The notes under the pieces are model-generated. The model did not search any database, was not told the DNA's origin, and saw only the letters and a list, made by a program, of their open reading frames with translations. Below, piece after piece: positions 34,688 through 43,195 of a DNA stretch of 62,979 bases. Location: the NCBI GenBank assembly GCA_002420305.1, contig DIHT01000169.1, forward strand, positions 34,120-97,098, read 5' to 3'. This DNA is from Akkermansiaceae bacterium UBA5689. Lineage in GTDB: Bacteria > Verrucomicrobiota > Verrucomicrobiia > Verrucomicrobiales > Akkermansiaceae. Made by a program: the position numbers and the translations under genes. Every line of letters starts with the position of its first letter. Positions within the stretch are counted from its first letter, which is position 1.

Positions 34688-35746
34688 TCACTTCGCAAGC
34701 ATCCCCTCGACGGTAAGATCGACAAAGGACCCGGGACCACCGATGTATCTGATCTTTCTCTCCGCGTCTAAAACGTAAACGATAGGAAGATCTCTGACTC
34801 GGAACTGAGAATGAATTCGACCATCTTCATCGCTAAAATTTCGCCATGGAATCGTATTATTCGCACGCAGACCTCTAAGAACCGCCGGCGAATCAGAAGT
34901 AACTCCGATAAGATCTACTCCACGCTGACCATGCTGCTCATGAAGTTTGCTCAACAGGCTGAGACCGCGCTCAGCCTCTCTCATTCTGGTGTGCCAGAAA
35001 GCCAGCACGATCACCTTCCCCTTCAGCATACTCAGCTTGAATGGCTCTCCTGACGAATCCCTTCCAATCGCATCCGGGGCCGTCCGCCCCTTGGTTAGAT
35101 TCTGGATGATAAAAATTTCGTCCATCGCGAGCTTTGAAACCGTGGTATCTCCAACCTCAACTTCATGAGCCTTGATGATTGCACTTCGGAGGCGAGCAAT
35201 TCTCCTCTCCATAATTTCAGGGTCATCACCCAAACCCTTGAGCATCATCGCAATTGCAAGAGACGCCTGCCCCTGCACCTCTCCACTGGGATTCTGAGCC
35301 TCCACTTTTTCAACAACCTTCATGATTGCGGGGTCTGATTGACTTGTAAGGGCCAGACAAAGCATCCCAACTTTTGCGCTCTGGTAATGCACTGTGCGCA
35401 GGGCCTCAACAATGCGGGCCGCTCTGGAGACAGCACTTCCCTCCTCTCGCCCGACTGAGTAGACTGGAGCTCTCTCAAGCAACCAGACACAATAGTCTAT
35501 CGCCCACTCTTGATCGAGAGCCCCTTTTATCGCATTCCACATAAGCCCCCCATGATGTGATGAGACCGGGCGATTCGCCCAGACGTTCAATTGCTCTTCG
35601 GGCGCAGCAATCGCAAGCTTACCAGCCCACTCCTCAAGAGCCTTTTCGTAAGAAGACCGAATTCGCAACGCCTCCTCGGGTGTTCCTCCTCTGGTCGAAG
35701 ACAGACCAATTACACCGAGAAGTAGCAGCAGCAGGATTAAGCGCAT
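34688..35746 (-). CDS. Exported redoxin-fold (TlpA-like) protein without catalytic cysteines
   Basis: A 352-residue exported protein with a signal peptide (MRLILLLLLLGVIGL), a helical region (about 20-210) and a thioredoxin-like/AhpC-TSA domain (about 220-340). The domain is recognisable by GKVIVLAFWHTRMREAERGL, GVDLIGVTSDSP and LPIVYVLDAERKIRYIGG, but the usual CxxC after the FW is replaced by H-T-R-M, so no thiol-disulfide reaction is expected. It may be a binding module or act through another partner. A GTG at 35749 precedes ATG 35746 directly. It is on the same strand as, and downstream of, the SET gene, with 138 bases between them. Confidence 0.82.
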   Translation of the reverse strand: MRLILLLLLLGVIGLSSTRGGTPEEALRIRSSYEKALEEWAGKLAIAAPEEQLNVWANRPVSSHHGGLMWNAIKGALDQEWAIDYCVWLLERAPVYSVGREEGSAVSRAARIVEALRTVHYQSAKVGMLCLALTSQSDPAIMKVVEKVEAQNPSGEVQGQASLAIAMMLKGLGDDPEIMERRIARLRSAIIKAHEVEVGDTTVSKLAMDEIFIIQNLTKGRTAPDAIGRDSSGEPFKLSMLKGKVIVLAFWHTRMREAERGLSLLSKLHEQHGQRGVDLIGVTSDSPAVLRGLRANNTIPWRNFSDEDGRIHSQFRVRDLPIVYVLDAERKIRYIGGPGSFVDLTVEGMLAK

Positions 35747-35884
35747 CACTCCTCGATCATAACTCTTGAGAATGATCTGCCAACCGGCAATCGTGCCAGT
35801 TCACGAGACACTTCCGTTCTACAGGGAGGCTTGAACCACTCGAAGCAACCTCTTCTTAGAGAAGCCATTATTTTTTGAACTCAC

Positions 35885-36481
35885 TCAGGATGTTTTCTTG
35901 GCCAGACGTGCGGCCAGTTCTTCCCAGTGATCCCTTCCCACAATATAGCCCACACAGTCGTCACTCCCACATAAACAGGGGTGATCCTCGTAGTTTTCGA
36001 TATCAAATCCGTAATCAAAGGTCAGCTCCTCCCCATTGGCTATATCTCTAAGGGAATAGAGAAAAATCTGCTTATCCTCAATCCAAGCCTCGCAATTCGG
36101 AGCGCATGAATGATTCAGGAGACGAGCTGTATTCCAAGGCATGTTCCCATCAAGGTCCCATTTCTTGTTGAGGGTGAAGATGTAAACCGCCGCATCCCCT
36201 GTCTTTTCAGCATGTTCCATCTGCGCGTTCGCGCGCCTTTCACTCTCTTCCTTATCAATCCTCTCTCCAAGATATTCGATGATCTTCTTCCCAACCGGGA
36301 TGTCTTTGATCGCATACACCCCTGTTCCATGAATTTCAGAGGATCGAGCCTCACAATATTCACTTTTCGCACGCTCTTTCAACTGCTCCAGTTGGCGCCT
36401 CTTACGCGCTTTTTCCTTGAGGCTTCCCCCTTTTTGGCTCCCCTTTTTCCCTCCGTCTCTGTTCTTCGCTGATTTACCCAT
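35885..36481 (-). CDS. SET-domain lysine methyltransferase
   Basis: A 198-residue protein with a lysine/arginine-rich N-terminus (about 1-42) and a SET domain (about 43-160): SSEIHGTGVYAIKDIPVG, then RLLNHSCAPNCEAWI (the NHSC motif), GEELTFDYGFD, and a post-SET cysteine cluster CLCGSDDCVGYI that can bind zinc with the NHSC cysteine. All hallmark residues are present, so it is probably active on lysines. SET proteins are mainly eukaryotic but occur in some bacteria, notably Chlamydiae and Verrucomicrobia. The basic tail suggests DNA or ribosome binding. The upstream gene on the same strand ends 57 bases before; parB lies divergent beyond it. Confidence 0.93.
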   Translation of the reverse strand: MGKSAKNRDGGKKGSQKGGSLKEKARKRRQLEQLKERAKSEYCEARSSEIHGTGVYAIKDIPVGKKIIEYLGERIDKEESERRANAQMEHAEKTGDAAVYIFTLNKKWDLDGNMPWNTARLLNHSCAPNCEAWIEDKQIFLYSLRDIANGEELTFDYGFDIENYEDHPCLCGSDDCVGYIVGRDHWEELAARLAKKTS

Positions 36482-36538
36482 GAGCTATTCGCCGCTTTGC
36501 CGCCTTTCAATTTGAATTGGTTCGACCAGTACTGGCTT

Positions 36539-37267
36539 TCATCGCCCTCGCCCGAGTTCACCACCTCCCACCTTGGGGATTCCAAGAAGGCCGAGATCTT
36601 CCGGAAGACCCGGGAAAAAGCTCCGAAGATCCGCAATACTACAATTACGCCCATCGATAAAATACCAATCAGCAGTCCCCTTCCTGTTCACTGCCACCTG
36701 AAATCCTGTGGTTTCGATCCGGCGAGCTAGTCGCGTCTGAGGATCAATAATACGATATTCAGCCCTGGTCGGGACAAAGACCAACCACTCCAAATACATA
36801 TTTACATCATTCCCACTCCTGTCCTTGCCTCGCAACAGGACCACCTCGTGGGCGCCGGTTGGCTCGCCAACCTCATACTTCAGCATCGAAATCCCCTGGC
36901 TTGCCATCTTAGCCGGGATATCCGCCAAACGCCTTGCCAGCTCCGCCTGTCCTCCCGCAAGCCTCTTAGCTGCCCTGTTTTTCCAGCGAGGATACATGCG
37001 ATCAAGAGCGACGCTGTAATCTCCCTTGAGAACCTGCTGACCCATCACCCGGGTAGCATCCACCGCCTGATCAAGGACCTCCTTGGGTACCTTTTCAGTA
37101 TTTTCAGGCTTGGCTGATACGCCGCCACCTCCCAGCAACGCCACAATCAGCAGCATCAAAAGCGTCCGGCTCACGGGAGATTTCTGGGGCAAGTCGGACT
37201 CCTCGTCAAGCACCGCGAACCTGTCAATCTTGACTTCAAACTTCACCACATACCCCACCTCGCCCAT
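36539..37267 (-). CDS. Unknown membrane-anchored protein
   Basis: A 242-residue protein I do not recognise. It has a cytoplasmic N-terminal tail (about 1-33), one hydrophobic segment (about 34-51, RTLLMLLIVALLGGGGV), and a C-terminal domain (about 60-240) with alternating helical and beta character; KGDYSVALDRMYPRWK and ADWYFIDG are typical of small NTF2-like exported domains. The ATG at 37267 overlaps no other gene. It is divergent from parB and probably in an operon with the SET gene. Confidence 0.65.
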   Translation of the reverse strand: MGEVGYVVKFEVKIDRFAVLDEESDLPQKSPVSRTLLMLLIVALLGGGGVSAKPENTEKVPKEVLDQAVDATRVMGQQVLKGDYSVALDRMYPRWKNRAAKRLAGGQAELARRLADIPAKMASQGISMLKYEVGEPTGAHEVVLLRGKDRSGNDVNMYLEWLVFVPTRAEYRIIDPQTRLARRIETTGFQVAVNRKGTADWYFIDGRNCSIADLRSFFPGLPEDLGLLGIPKVGGGELGRGR

Positions 37268-37282
37268 GGAGGAACTCCGGTC

Positions 37283-37296
37283 TCGTTAAATAACGA
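37283..37296. promoter_or_regulatory. TCGTTA-AA-TAACGA dyad upstream of parB
   Basis: A 14-base dyad (TCGTTA, AA, TAACGA) lies between the divergent parB and unknown-protein genes, about 47 bases upstream of parB. It is not a parS site (TGTTTCACGTGAAACA consensus). It may be an operator for one or both genes. Confidence 0.3.
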
Positions 37297-37342
37297 AATG
37301 ATATTTGATCTTACGATCTTGTCTGTCCTAATAGTGGACGAC

Positions 37343-38296
37343 ATGGCGAAACAGGCGCTTGGAAAGGGATTAGGAGCTCTCATAAAAAAACCGACTGCGA
37401 AGAAAAACGCTCCGGCCGGAAAGAAAAAGCAGGCAACGTCAGCGAGCAAAAAACGCGCCAAATCCAAAGGCCCTAAAAACTCCGAATCCGAGGTCGCTGA
37501 AGTCCCGATTCAGGAAGTCGTAACCAGCCCTCTTCAGCCAAGAGGTGAAATCCCGGAGGCCAACCTCGAAGAACTCGTCGAATCCATTCGGGCTCACGGT
37601 GTGATTCAGCCTCTGATCACTCGAAGAGTGAGTGGAAAATACGAGCTCATTGCAGGAGAGCGGCGCTGGCGGGCGTCTCAAAAACTGGGCCTTGCCACCG
37701 TTCCGGTAATCCAGCGTAAGGCCACGGACCGGGAAGTCCTCGAGATGGCTCTCGTGGAAAACCTCCAGCGCCAGGACCTCAATGCGATAGAGGAAGCCAA
37801 CGGCTATGTCAAACTAGCCAAGGAGTTCGACATGAAGCAGGATGAAATCGCAAAGCGTGTCGGGAAGTCACGCGCGACCGTAGCAAACTCCATGCGGCTG
37901 CTCGATCTTCAGAAGGACGTTCAGAAGTTTGTAGCGGACGGACTAATCACCGTCGGACACGCAAAAGCTATCCTCGGCATCAAAGTAAAGCGCGATCAGC
38001 GAACAGTGGCGGACCAGGTGATGCGTCAGCGACTCACCGTTCGAGCGACTGAAAAACTCGTCCAAAAACTCCAAGCTGGTGAGAACTCGCGTTCTGGCGG
38101 GGAGAAGAGCAACGCTTCAGACCCCGAAACCGAAGCTATGCTCCGGGCACTAACCTCTCGACTGAGAGAGCATTTTACCACTCATGTCTCAATATCCCAC
38201 TCCCCTAAAAAGGGTCGCATAGAGCTCGAGTATTATGGGAACGATGATCTTGGCAGGCTTCTCGAACTGCTTGGAGTTCCCCCCGAAGAGCTGTAA
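37343..38296 (+). CDS. parB: ParB-family chromosome segregation protein
   Basis: A 317-residue ParB/Spo0J protein from ATG 37343. It has a basic N-terminal region (about 1-50, lysine- and alanine-rich), the ParB/sulfiredoxin-like CTPase domain with SPLQPRGEIPE and GERRWRASQKLG, the helix-turn-helix (DEIAKRVGKSRATVANSMRL) and the C-terminal dimerisation part. It binds parS sites and loads condensin near the origin. No parA is adjacent; the genes on either side are unrelated, so the usual parAB pairing is broken here. A GTG or longer upstream start within the ORF is less likely because the conserved MAKQALGKGLGAL begins at 37343. Confidence 0.96.
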   Translation: MAKQALGKGLGALIKKPTAKKNAPAGKKKQATSASKKRAKSKGPKNSESEVAEVPIQEVVTSPLQPRGEIPEANLEELVESIRAHGVIQPLITRRVSGKYELIAGERRWRASQKLGLATVPVIQRKATDREVLEMALVENLQRQDLNAIEEANGYVKLAKEFDMKQDEIAKRVGKSRATVANSMRLLDLQKDVQKFVADGLITVGHAKAILGIKVKRDQRTVADQVMRQRLTVRATEKLVQKLQAGENSRSGGEKSNASDPETEAMLRALTSRLREHFTTHVSISHSPKKGRIELEYYGNDDLGRLLELLGVPPEEL

Positions 38297-38317
38297 CCAC
38301 AGCCCTTTGTCCTCTTC

Positions 38318-39259
38318 ATGTACGGCGACTCCAACAGCAGGTGGACTGTGCAACAATTTACCTGTGCCGGACTTTCCGTGTTCTTGCTCGTTCAAGGCTG
38401 CTCGAAAGAATCAACCAATCTTCCCCCAGAACGAGAGCTCACCGGCGGTCGTGCTGCCTACGCACACACGCGAGCGATCGTCTCGCTCGGCCCCCGGCCA
38501 CCCGGCTCAGCAGCACTGAAAAAAACGCGGGAGTATATTGCTTCAGAACTAGAGAAGTATGGATGGGAAACGTTTCTCCAACCCTTCACTAAGACGGTCG
38601 CCCCGATCGGGAAGCGAGTAGAGTTCACAAATCTGATCGCCCGCCATAGTGGGTCTACGCACTCTCAAATCAAGGTCCTGCTTGGCGCCCACATTGACTC
38701 TAAATACTATCCAGATCGCCGCTTCTTAGGAGCTGACGATGCAGCCTCTGCTGTAGGAGTGATCCTAGAAATTGCGCGACGTATCGGTAACGACCCTGAG
38801 AAGGCATCCAGAGTAGAGCTTGTTTTTTTCGATGGAGAAGAAGCCTTCGGCCAGAACATTAGCCCCAATGATGGACTTTACGGGAGCAAGTATTACGCGG
38901 AAAACTGGCGAAAGTCCGTAGAGAAACCTGCCGCTGGCATTATTCTCGACATGGTAGGCCACCGGAATCTCGCTATTCGATACCCCTCCGACACTCCAGC
39001 TTTCCTTGAACAGGAACTACTGAAAGCAGCGCGAAATGCAGGTGCCGAAGACAGATATAAGAAAGCCCTCAACCCAATTCTCGACGACCATGTCCCCCTG
39101 AATAATGCGGGCATTCCAACGCTGGATATTATTGGTGATTTCTCGCAATTCTTCTGGTGGCATACAGAAGCTGACAATCTTAAGCGTATCTCCACCGAGA
39201 GCCTCGATATAAGCCTCAGGGTTGCCTCCGAGATTCTCGGAAATCTACTCGTAGAGTAG
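38318..39259 (+). CDS. M28-family lipoprotein, glutaminyl-peptide cyclotransferase-like
   Basis: A 313-residue lipoprotein (lipobox LVQGC) of the M28/glutaminyl cyclase family. It binds one zinc by Asp140 (GADDAASAVG), Glu174 (DGEEAFG) and His282 (WWHTEADN), as in glutaminyl cyclases, and also has GAHIDSKYY and DMVGHRNL. It may convert N-terminal glutamine to pyroglutamate on exported proteins or act as an aminopeptidase. A GTG at 38348 gives a more compact signal peptide and may be the true start. The gene begins 21 bases after parB and ends on a hairpin. Confidence 0.88.
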   Translation: MYGDSNSRWTVQQFTCAGLSVFLLVQGCSKESTNLPPERELTGGRAAYAHTRAIVSLGPRPPGSAALKKTREYIASELEKYGWETFLQPFTKTVAPIGKRVEFTNLIARHSGSTHSQIKVLLGAHIDSKYYPDRRFLGADDAASAVGVILEIARRIGNDPEKASRVELVFFDGEEAFGQNISPNDGLYGSKYYAENWRKSVEKPAAGIILDMVGHRNLAIRYPSDTPAFLEQELLKAARNAGAEDRYKKALNPILDDHVPLNNAGIPTLDIIGDFSQFFWWHTEADNLKRISTESLDISLRVASEILGNLLVE

Positions 39260-39268
39260 AAACTCTAC
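39251..39268 (+). terminator. Hairpin overlapping the M28 gene stop codon
   Basis: GTAGAGT (39251-39257) pairs with ACTCTAC (39262-39268) over an AGAA loop. The stem covers the stop codon. A run of seven T follows at about 39290, a bit far for a classic intrinsic terminator. Confidence 0.4.
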
Positions 39269-39342
39269 CCGTTTCACTGACTCCTCTATTTTTTTCTTCG
39301 TTCAGGTTGAGGGATCCCCGGTGGTGTCTACACTGGGGATTC

Positions 39343-40922
39343 ATGCCCGGCCAACGCCACTCACTGGTTCTCGCCCTTGCCGTTGCTGTCGCTTGTCTTA
39401 CCCACAACGCGGAGCTGGCCGCATTGCCCCCTCTTGACGAGATCATGGGTCTTTCCTCAGGAAACTCTGTTCAGTTCAACCCTGAGAACCCCAATCATGA
39501 ATACGTGGCTCGGTTGGGATATCTCGGACATACGATCTCAGATGATGGAGACTACCAATATTGATACGATATCATAAGTGGCCACTGGGCATGGACCAGA
39601 GATGTTTCATTCTGGATCAGTAACGCTGATACCATCACCAATCTCAGCGAGAACAATTATACTGAGACCGGTGTCGAATGCGTCCTGGAGCATTGGTAGG
39701 GTGTCCCCATGGCCTCGGTCAGAATGGATATCTGGGGTGGGCACCGCGATTCTCAGAACAGCCCTTCTCACGGCATTGGAAATTCGTGGGACCTGACGAC
39801 AAGCCATCCAGACCCCCTTATCAACCAGTTCCACGAACCGAATGACTATGCGGCACCCGGATTTTTCAGTGGTCAGCCCTCTGCGCTCTACTGGGGACCA
39901 CCCTCTCGTGTCGAAGACTCCCTCTCGCTTTCTGACGGCACTCGGTCTGGAAATTCGAAAAGAACCACTACGCCCGGCTAGCCAATAACAACGTCCTCTA
40001 TCCATTCGCTGGCCTCTGCGGCACCTTTATCATCGAAAGCACTAACCCGCCGGCTGACGACTCCTTTGGCTGGTCGACCTATCACAACACCACCGTGGAT
40101 GGCTCCCGCTCGCAAGTCACCGCGTATGGATACCTGCCTGGACCCGGAAACGGGGTATCAGAAAAAGACCTCGTCCTCGAAATACGACGCACGGGGGAAC
40201 TCCTTGATTTTTCGTGGAACGGCGAGGACGGAAAGCAGTATGACCTAGTCAGTAGCCAGAGCCTCAGAACCCCTCCCGCAAGTTGGGAGCCATACAACGA
40301 CGGAGAAATTGAATTCGCCAACATCCCGGATGCAGGAACCGGAATGAACACCCTTCGCGGAGTTCACCTGATTGGTGCGAAACGCTTTTTTGCCATTGTG
40401 GAAGAAGACCTTGGCACCCTGCTTAACGAAAATTTTGACAGCGTTGAAGGCCTACCCCCGGGATGGGCAACTATTGGATCTGGATCAACCGCGTGGGAGA
40501 TCGGCATCCCTGGCGAGACTCTCTTCGGGCCGATAGCTGCTCGCAGCATCCCTCATTGCGCAGGTACTAACCTTTCTGGAGACTACACGGGGTCTCAGGA
40601 CATTTCTCTCATTACGCCGGCAATCCAGATCCCGGCATCTGGAGCGACCCTCAGATACCGGCAGTGGCTCGACACAGAGGGCGATGGGGATGCCGGCACA
40701 ATCCGGGTTCTTGACGCCGATAACAACAATCGTCTCATCGAGGAAATCGTCGGTAATATTGAATGGAATGACACTGCCTGGGACACTCCTCAACCTGTGA
40801 TCCTCCCCAATTCAGTAAGCGGGAAACGTATCCGCCTTGAATTCCGATTTGTCAGTAATGATTCTGACCCTCAGAGCTTTGCAGGCTTTTACCTCGACGA
40901 CATTGTTGTCCAGTCAAATTGA
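39343..40922 (+). pseudogene. Broken gene for a secreted protein with a C-terminal jelly-roll-like module
   Basis: From ATG 39343 a signal peptide (MPGQRHSLVLALAVAVACLT) opens a frame that meets TGA at 39562-39564 and TAG at 39697-39699. Protein-like sequence continues in the same frame past both stops (for example NSWDLTTSHPDP). Between about 39936 and 39981 it passes to the frame that holds KNHYARLANNNVLYPFAG and continues to the stop at 40922. The C-terminal half matches the end of the protein at 55555-58290: a SWxSxPGKxYxL-like module followed by an NFxxxxGWxxxG...FYLDDI module. So the gene is a decaying paralogue with two nonsense mutations and one frameshift. Sequence errors are an alternative. 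No function is assigned to the N-terminal half. Confidence 0.75.
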
Positions 40923-40987
40923 TTTGATTACGGAGAACTCCTCATCAACGATCAACTTTCAACTGGGCACCACTCCAAATTACAGCC

Positions 40988-42535
40988 ATGTCCCTAACGT
41001 TTTCAATTGCCTCACTTTGTCTAGGCTCCGCCCTCCTTACCTCCGCGCTCTCGCTGGGAGCTGGCGCAGAGGAGGCGGAACTGAAGGAGGACTTCGCTTT
41101 CTTTCAAGACCCGACGTGCGTGGTTCTCAAAACTCAAGTGGGAAAGAGGGATCTTACCCGCTTCAAAACTACTCTTCTCCGGAACGTAGCAAGACAACTT
41201 CTTGAGGGAAGCTACGACACAAGACATCGAGCCGCCTCCTATCAAGCCTACCCGTCACCCTCTGCGCTCCAGCGCATGATCAAGCTTGGGGATGGGTTCA
41301 GCCGCTACGAGAACATCACTGGCATCTACCTCGAAGCTGGCCGTCATGTTGTCCTCGTTGGAGACACAGGTGGCAGAAAAATTTCTCTTTTGATTCCTGA
41401 ATGGATGCGGAAGCCTCCCCCGGGAATTGAGCCCTCGAAAGACCCCGCTGGCTGGGGACTGAAGCGCCAGGAAATCGGCATCAGGCCCGGTCTGAACACC
41501 ATTGAAGTCAAGAAGTCCGGGTTGGTCTACCTGAACTACTATGACCAGAAACCCGAGCAGGCTCCTCGGATTTTGGTTCACTTCCTGACTGGCAAGGTGA
41601 ATGGATACTTCGATAGCAGCCAACACGACAACGAGGATTGGAACAAGCTTCTCGATAATGCCGTAGCCCCCATTCTTGATGCCCGTGGCAAGCACATCCA
41701 AGTCGCTTACCCCGTAGAGTGGTTTAACGTTCACACCCGGGGGAAGGGAGCGGAACTCATGCGGAATTATGACACACTCCTCCTTCACCATTACACTATT
41801 CTGGGTCTGGTCAAATACGACAAGATCCCACCGAACCGCATTCTCGCGAGAGTCAATTACAACTACTACATGTTCAGGGACCGTGACGGAGTCGCCTATT
41901 TTGGAAACAAGGGAACCATGCGAATGGTGGCAGATCCCGACGTCGTAACCAAGGGAGACCCCTGCTGGGGATTCTGCCACGAGGCAGGCCACGTCCTTCA
42001 ATTACGACCTCAGATCACTTGGGGCGGAATGACTGAAGTAAGCTGCAACATCTTTTCGATGTACACTGGCGGCAAGATGGGTAATGCAAGCCGCCTCGCC
42101 AACCAGGACAACTATACCAAAGCACGAAAATCGATCATTCAATCTGAGCCAAAGATCTCCTATCTCCAGGACCCAGACGTCTTCAACCGTCTCGTACCTT
42201 TCTGGCAGTTGCACTTGTTCTTCACGAAACACGGCCACCCTGACTTCTATGCAGACGTGATGGAGGAAATGCGTAAACAGCCTGATGCTGGACGGGGAAA
42301 CGATTCCATTCGTAATCAGTTCCAATTCGTCCGTATCTGCTGTGATGTAGGCAAAGTGGACCTGACAGAATTCTTTGAGCAATGGGGCTTCTTTCGAGCA
42401 GGAGAGATCAAATTGAAGGATTATCGTAATTATCATTTCGTCGTGACGCCTGAAATGATCGATGAAACCCGCTCTTATATCGCCCGGAAGAACTATAAAA
42501 AACCTGCAGAGGACCTGACCCTCCTTCGTGACTAA
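40988..42535 (+). CDS. Exported M60-family metallopeptidase
   Basis: A 515-residue exported protein. The signal peptide covers about residues 1-27. The M60 (enhancin-like) motif HEAGHVLQ is at 331-338 and the third zinc ligand is probably Glu350 (GGMTEVSCN), so the pattern HExxH plus downstream glutamate is complete. Upstream, WMRKPPPGIEPS and the GIYLEAGRHVVLVGDTGG region match the accessory beta domain of M60 proteins. M60 enzymes cleave mucin-type O-glycoproteins in gut bacteria; here a role in degrading glycoproteins or algal surface material is a reasonable guess. The gene lies 65 bases after the broken gene. Confidence 0.9.
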   Translation: MSLTFSIASLCLGSALLTSALSLGAGAEEAELKEDFAFFQDPTCVVLKTQVGKRDLTRFKTTLLRNVARQLLEGSYDTRHRAASYQAYPSPSALQRMIKLGDGFSRYENITGIYLEAGRHVVLVGDTGGRKISLLIPEWMRKPPPGIEPSKDPAGWGLKRQEIGIRPGLNTIEVKKSGLVYLNYYDQKPEQAPRILVHFLTGKVNGYFDSSQHDNEDWNKLLDNAVAPILDARGKHIQVAYPVEWFNVHTRGKGAELMRNYDTLLLHHYTILGLVKYDKIPPNRILARVNYNYYMFRDRDGVAYFGNKGTMRMVADPDVVTKGDPCWGFCHEAGHVLQLRPQITWGGMTEVSCNIFSMYTGGKMGNASRLANQDNYTKARKSIIQSEPKISYLQDPDVFNRLVPFWQLHLFFTKHGHPDFYADVMEEMRKQPDAGRGNDSIRNQFQFVRICCDVGKVDLTEFFEQWGFFRAGEIKLKDYRNYHFVVTPEMIDETRSYIARKNYKKPAEDLTLLRD

Positions 42536-42591
42536 TACTATTTCAAGAGGCCCTTCATTGTACAGGGCTCTCAGCTGAACTCTCCCTGCCC

Positions 42592-43098
42592 GTGAAAGCG
42601 CTGATACCCCTTTTAGTAGGCATTGTGGTTACCGGCTGCAGAGAGGCAGAAGAACTTCAGGATGCGACGGCAGAGACTGGGTTGGAGATTCATGTTATTG
42701 CATCCTACCATGGTCGAGTGGCACTCGACCTCACAGATCAAGCCTCCGGCCGGTCTGAGATGATCATCCGTAGTCAAGCCGACTATGAGGGCTTTGTGAC
42801 CAAGATTCCAAAGCGTCAAATCACGAGAACCAAGCCAGCACCTCCAAGCGAGGATCCTTTACTCAAGCAGCCATCTATTGATTTCGAGAACTCCATGATG
42901 CTGGTGGCCATTCGATCCGACTCGATGTATGTCACACCTGAATTCAAGTCTATTACCTCTGACAAAAATGGACTCTCGGCTCGCATTACTGACCCAGAAT
43001 TAGGAGACACCAAAGCGCTGAATCAACAGGAGGGCATCGGCACGTATCAGGCCGTCATCATTCCTCATCGTGAAGGATCCATTAAATTCATAAGGTAA
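42592..43098 (+). CDS. Unknown lipoprotein, PrcB-like fold possible
   Basis: A 168-residue lipoprotein (start GTG 42592, lipobox VVTGC, cysteine 16). The rest is beta-rich, with FENSMMLVAIRSDSMYVTP and a C-terminal TYQAVIIPHREGS that resemble the PrcB-type domain of some extracellular protease complexes. I cannot confirm that. It stands between the M60 gene and the HExxH lipoprotein gene, so it may assist one of these peptidases. Confidence 0.6.
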   Translation: MKALIPLLVGIVVTGCREAEELQDATAETGLEIHVIASYHGRVALDLTDQASGRSEMIIRSQADYEGFVTKIPKRQITRTKPAPPSEDPLLKQPSIDFENSMMLVAIRSDSMYVTPEFKSITSDKNGLSARITDPELGDTKALNQQEGIGTYQAVIIPHREGSIKFIR

Positions 43099-43195
43099 GC
43101 CATCATTCAGTGAGACCCAGTCCAATCGGATGCCTCGACACGCTTACCCAATTTCCCGTGCAAGCCTGAGGCACCCATTATCGTTCCTATCCTCG

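Noticed and set aside
37268..37342. parS site next to parB
   Set aside because: The dyad TCGTTA-AA-TAACGA does not match the parS consensus and no such site was noticed elsewhere.
39562..39699. Recoding of TGA and TAG as selenocysteine and pyrrolysine
   Set aside because: Two different stops and a frameshift in one gene fit decay better; there is no hairpin resembling a SECIS element and no sel or pyl genes in the window.
42592..43098. Firm assignment of the small lipoprotein to the PrcB family
   Set aside because: Only a weak resemblance in the beta-rich part; kept as unknown.
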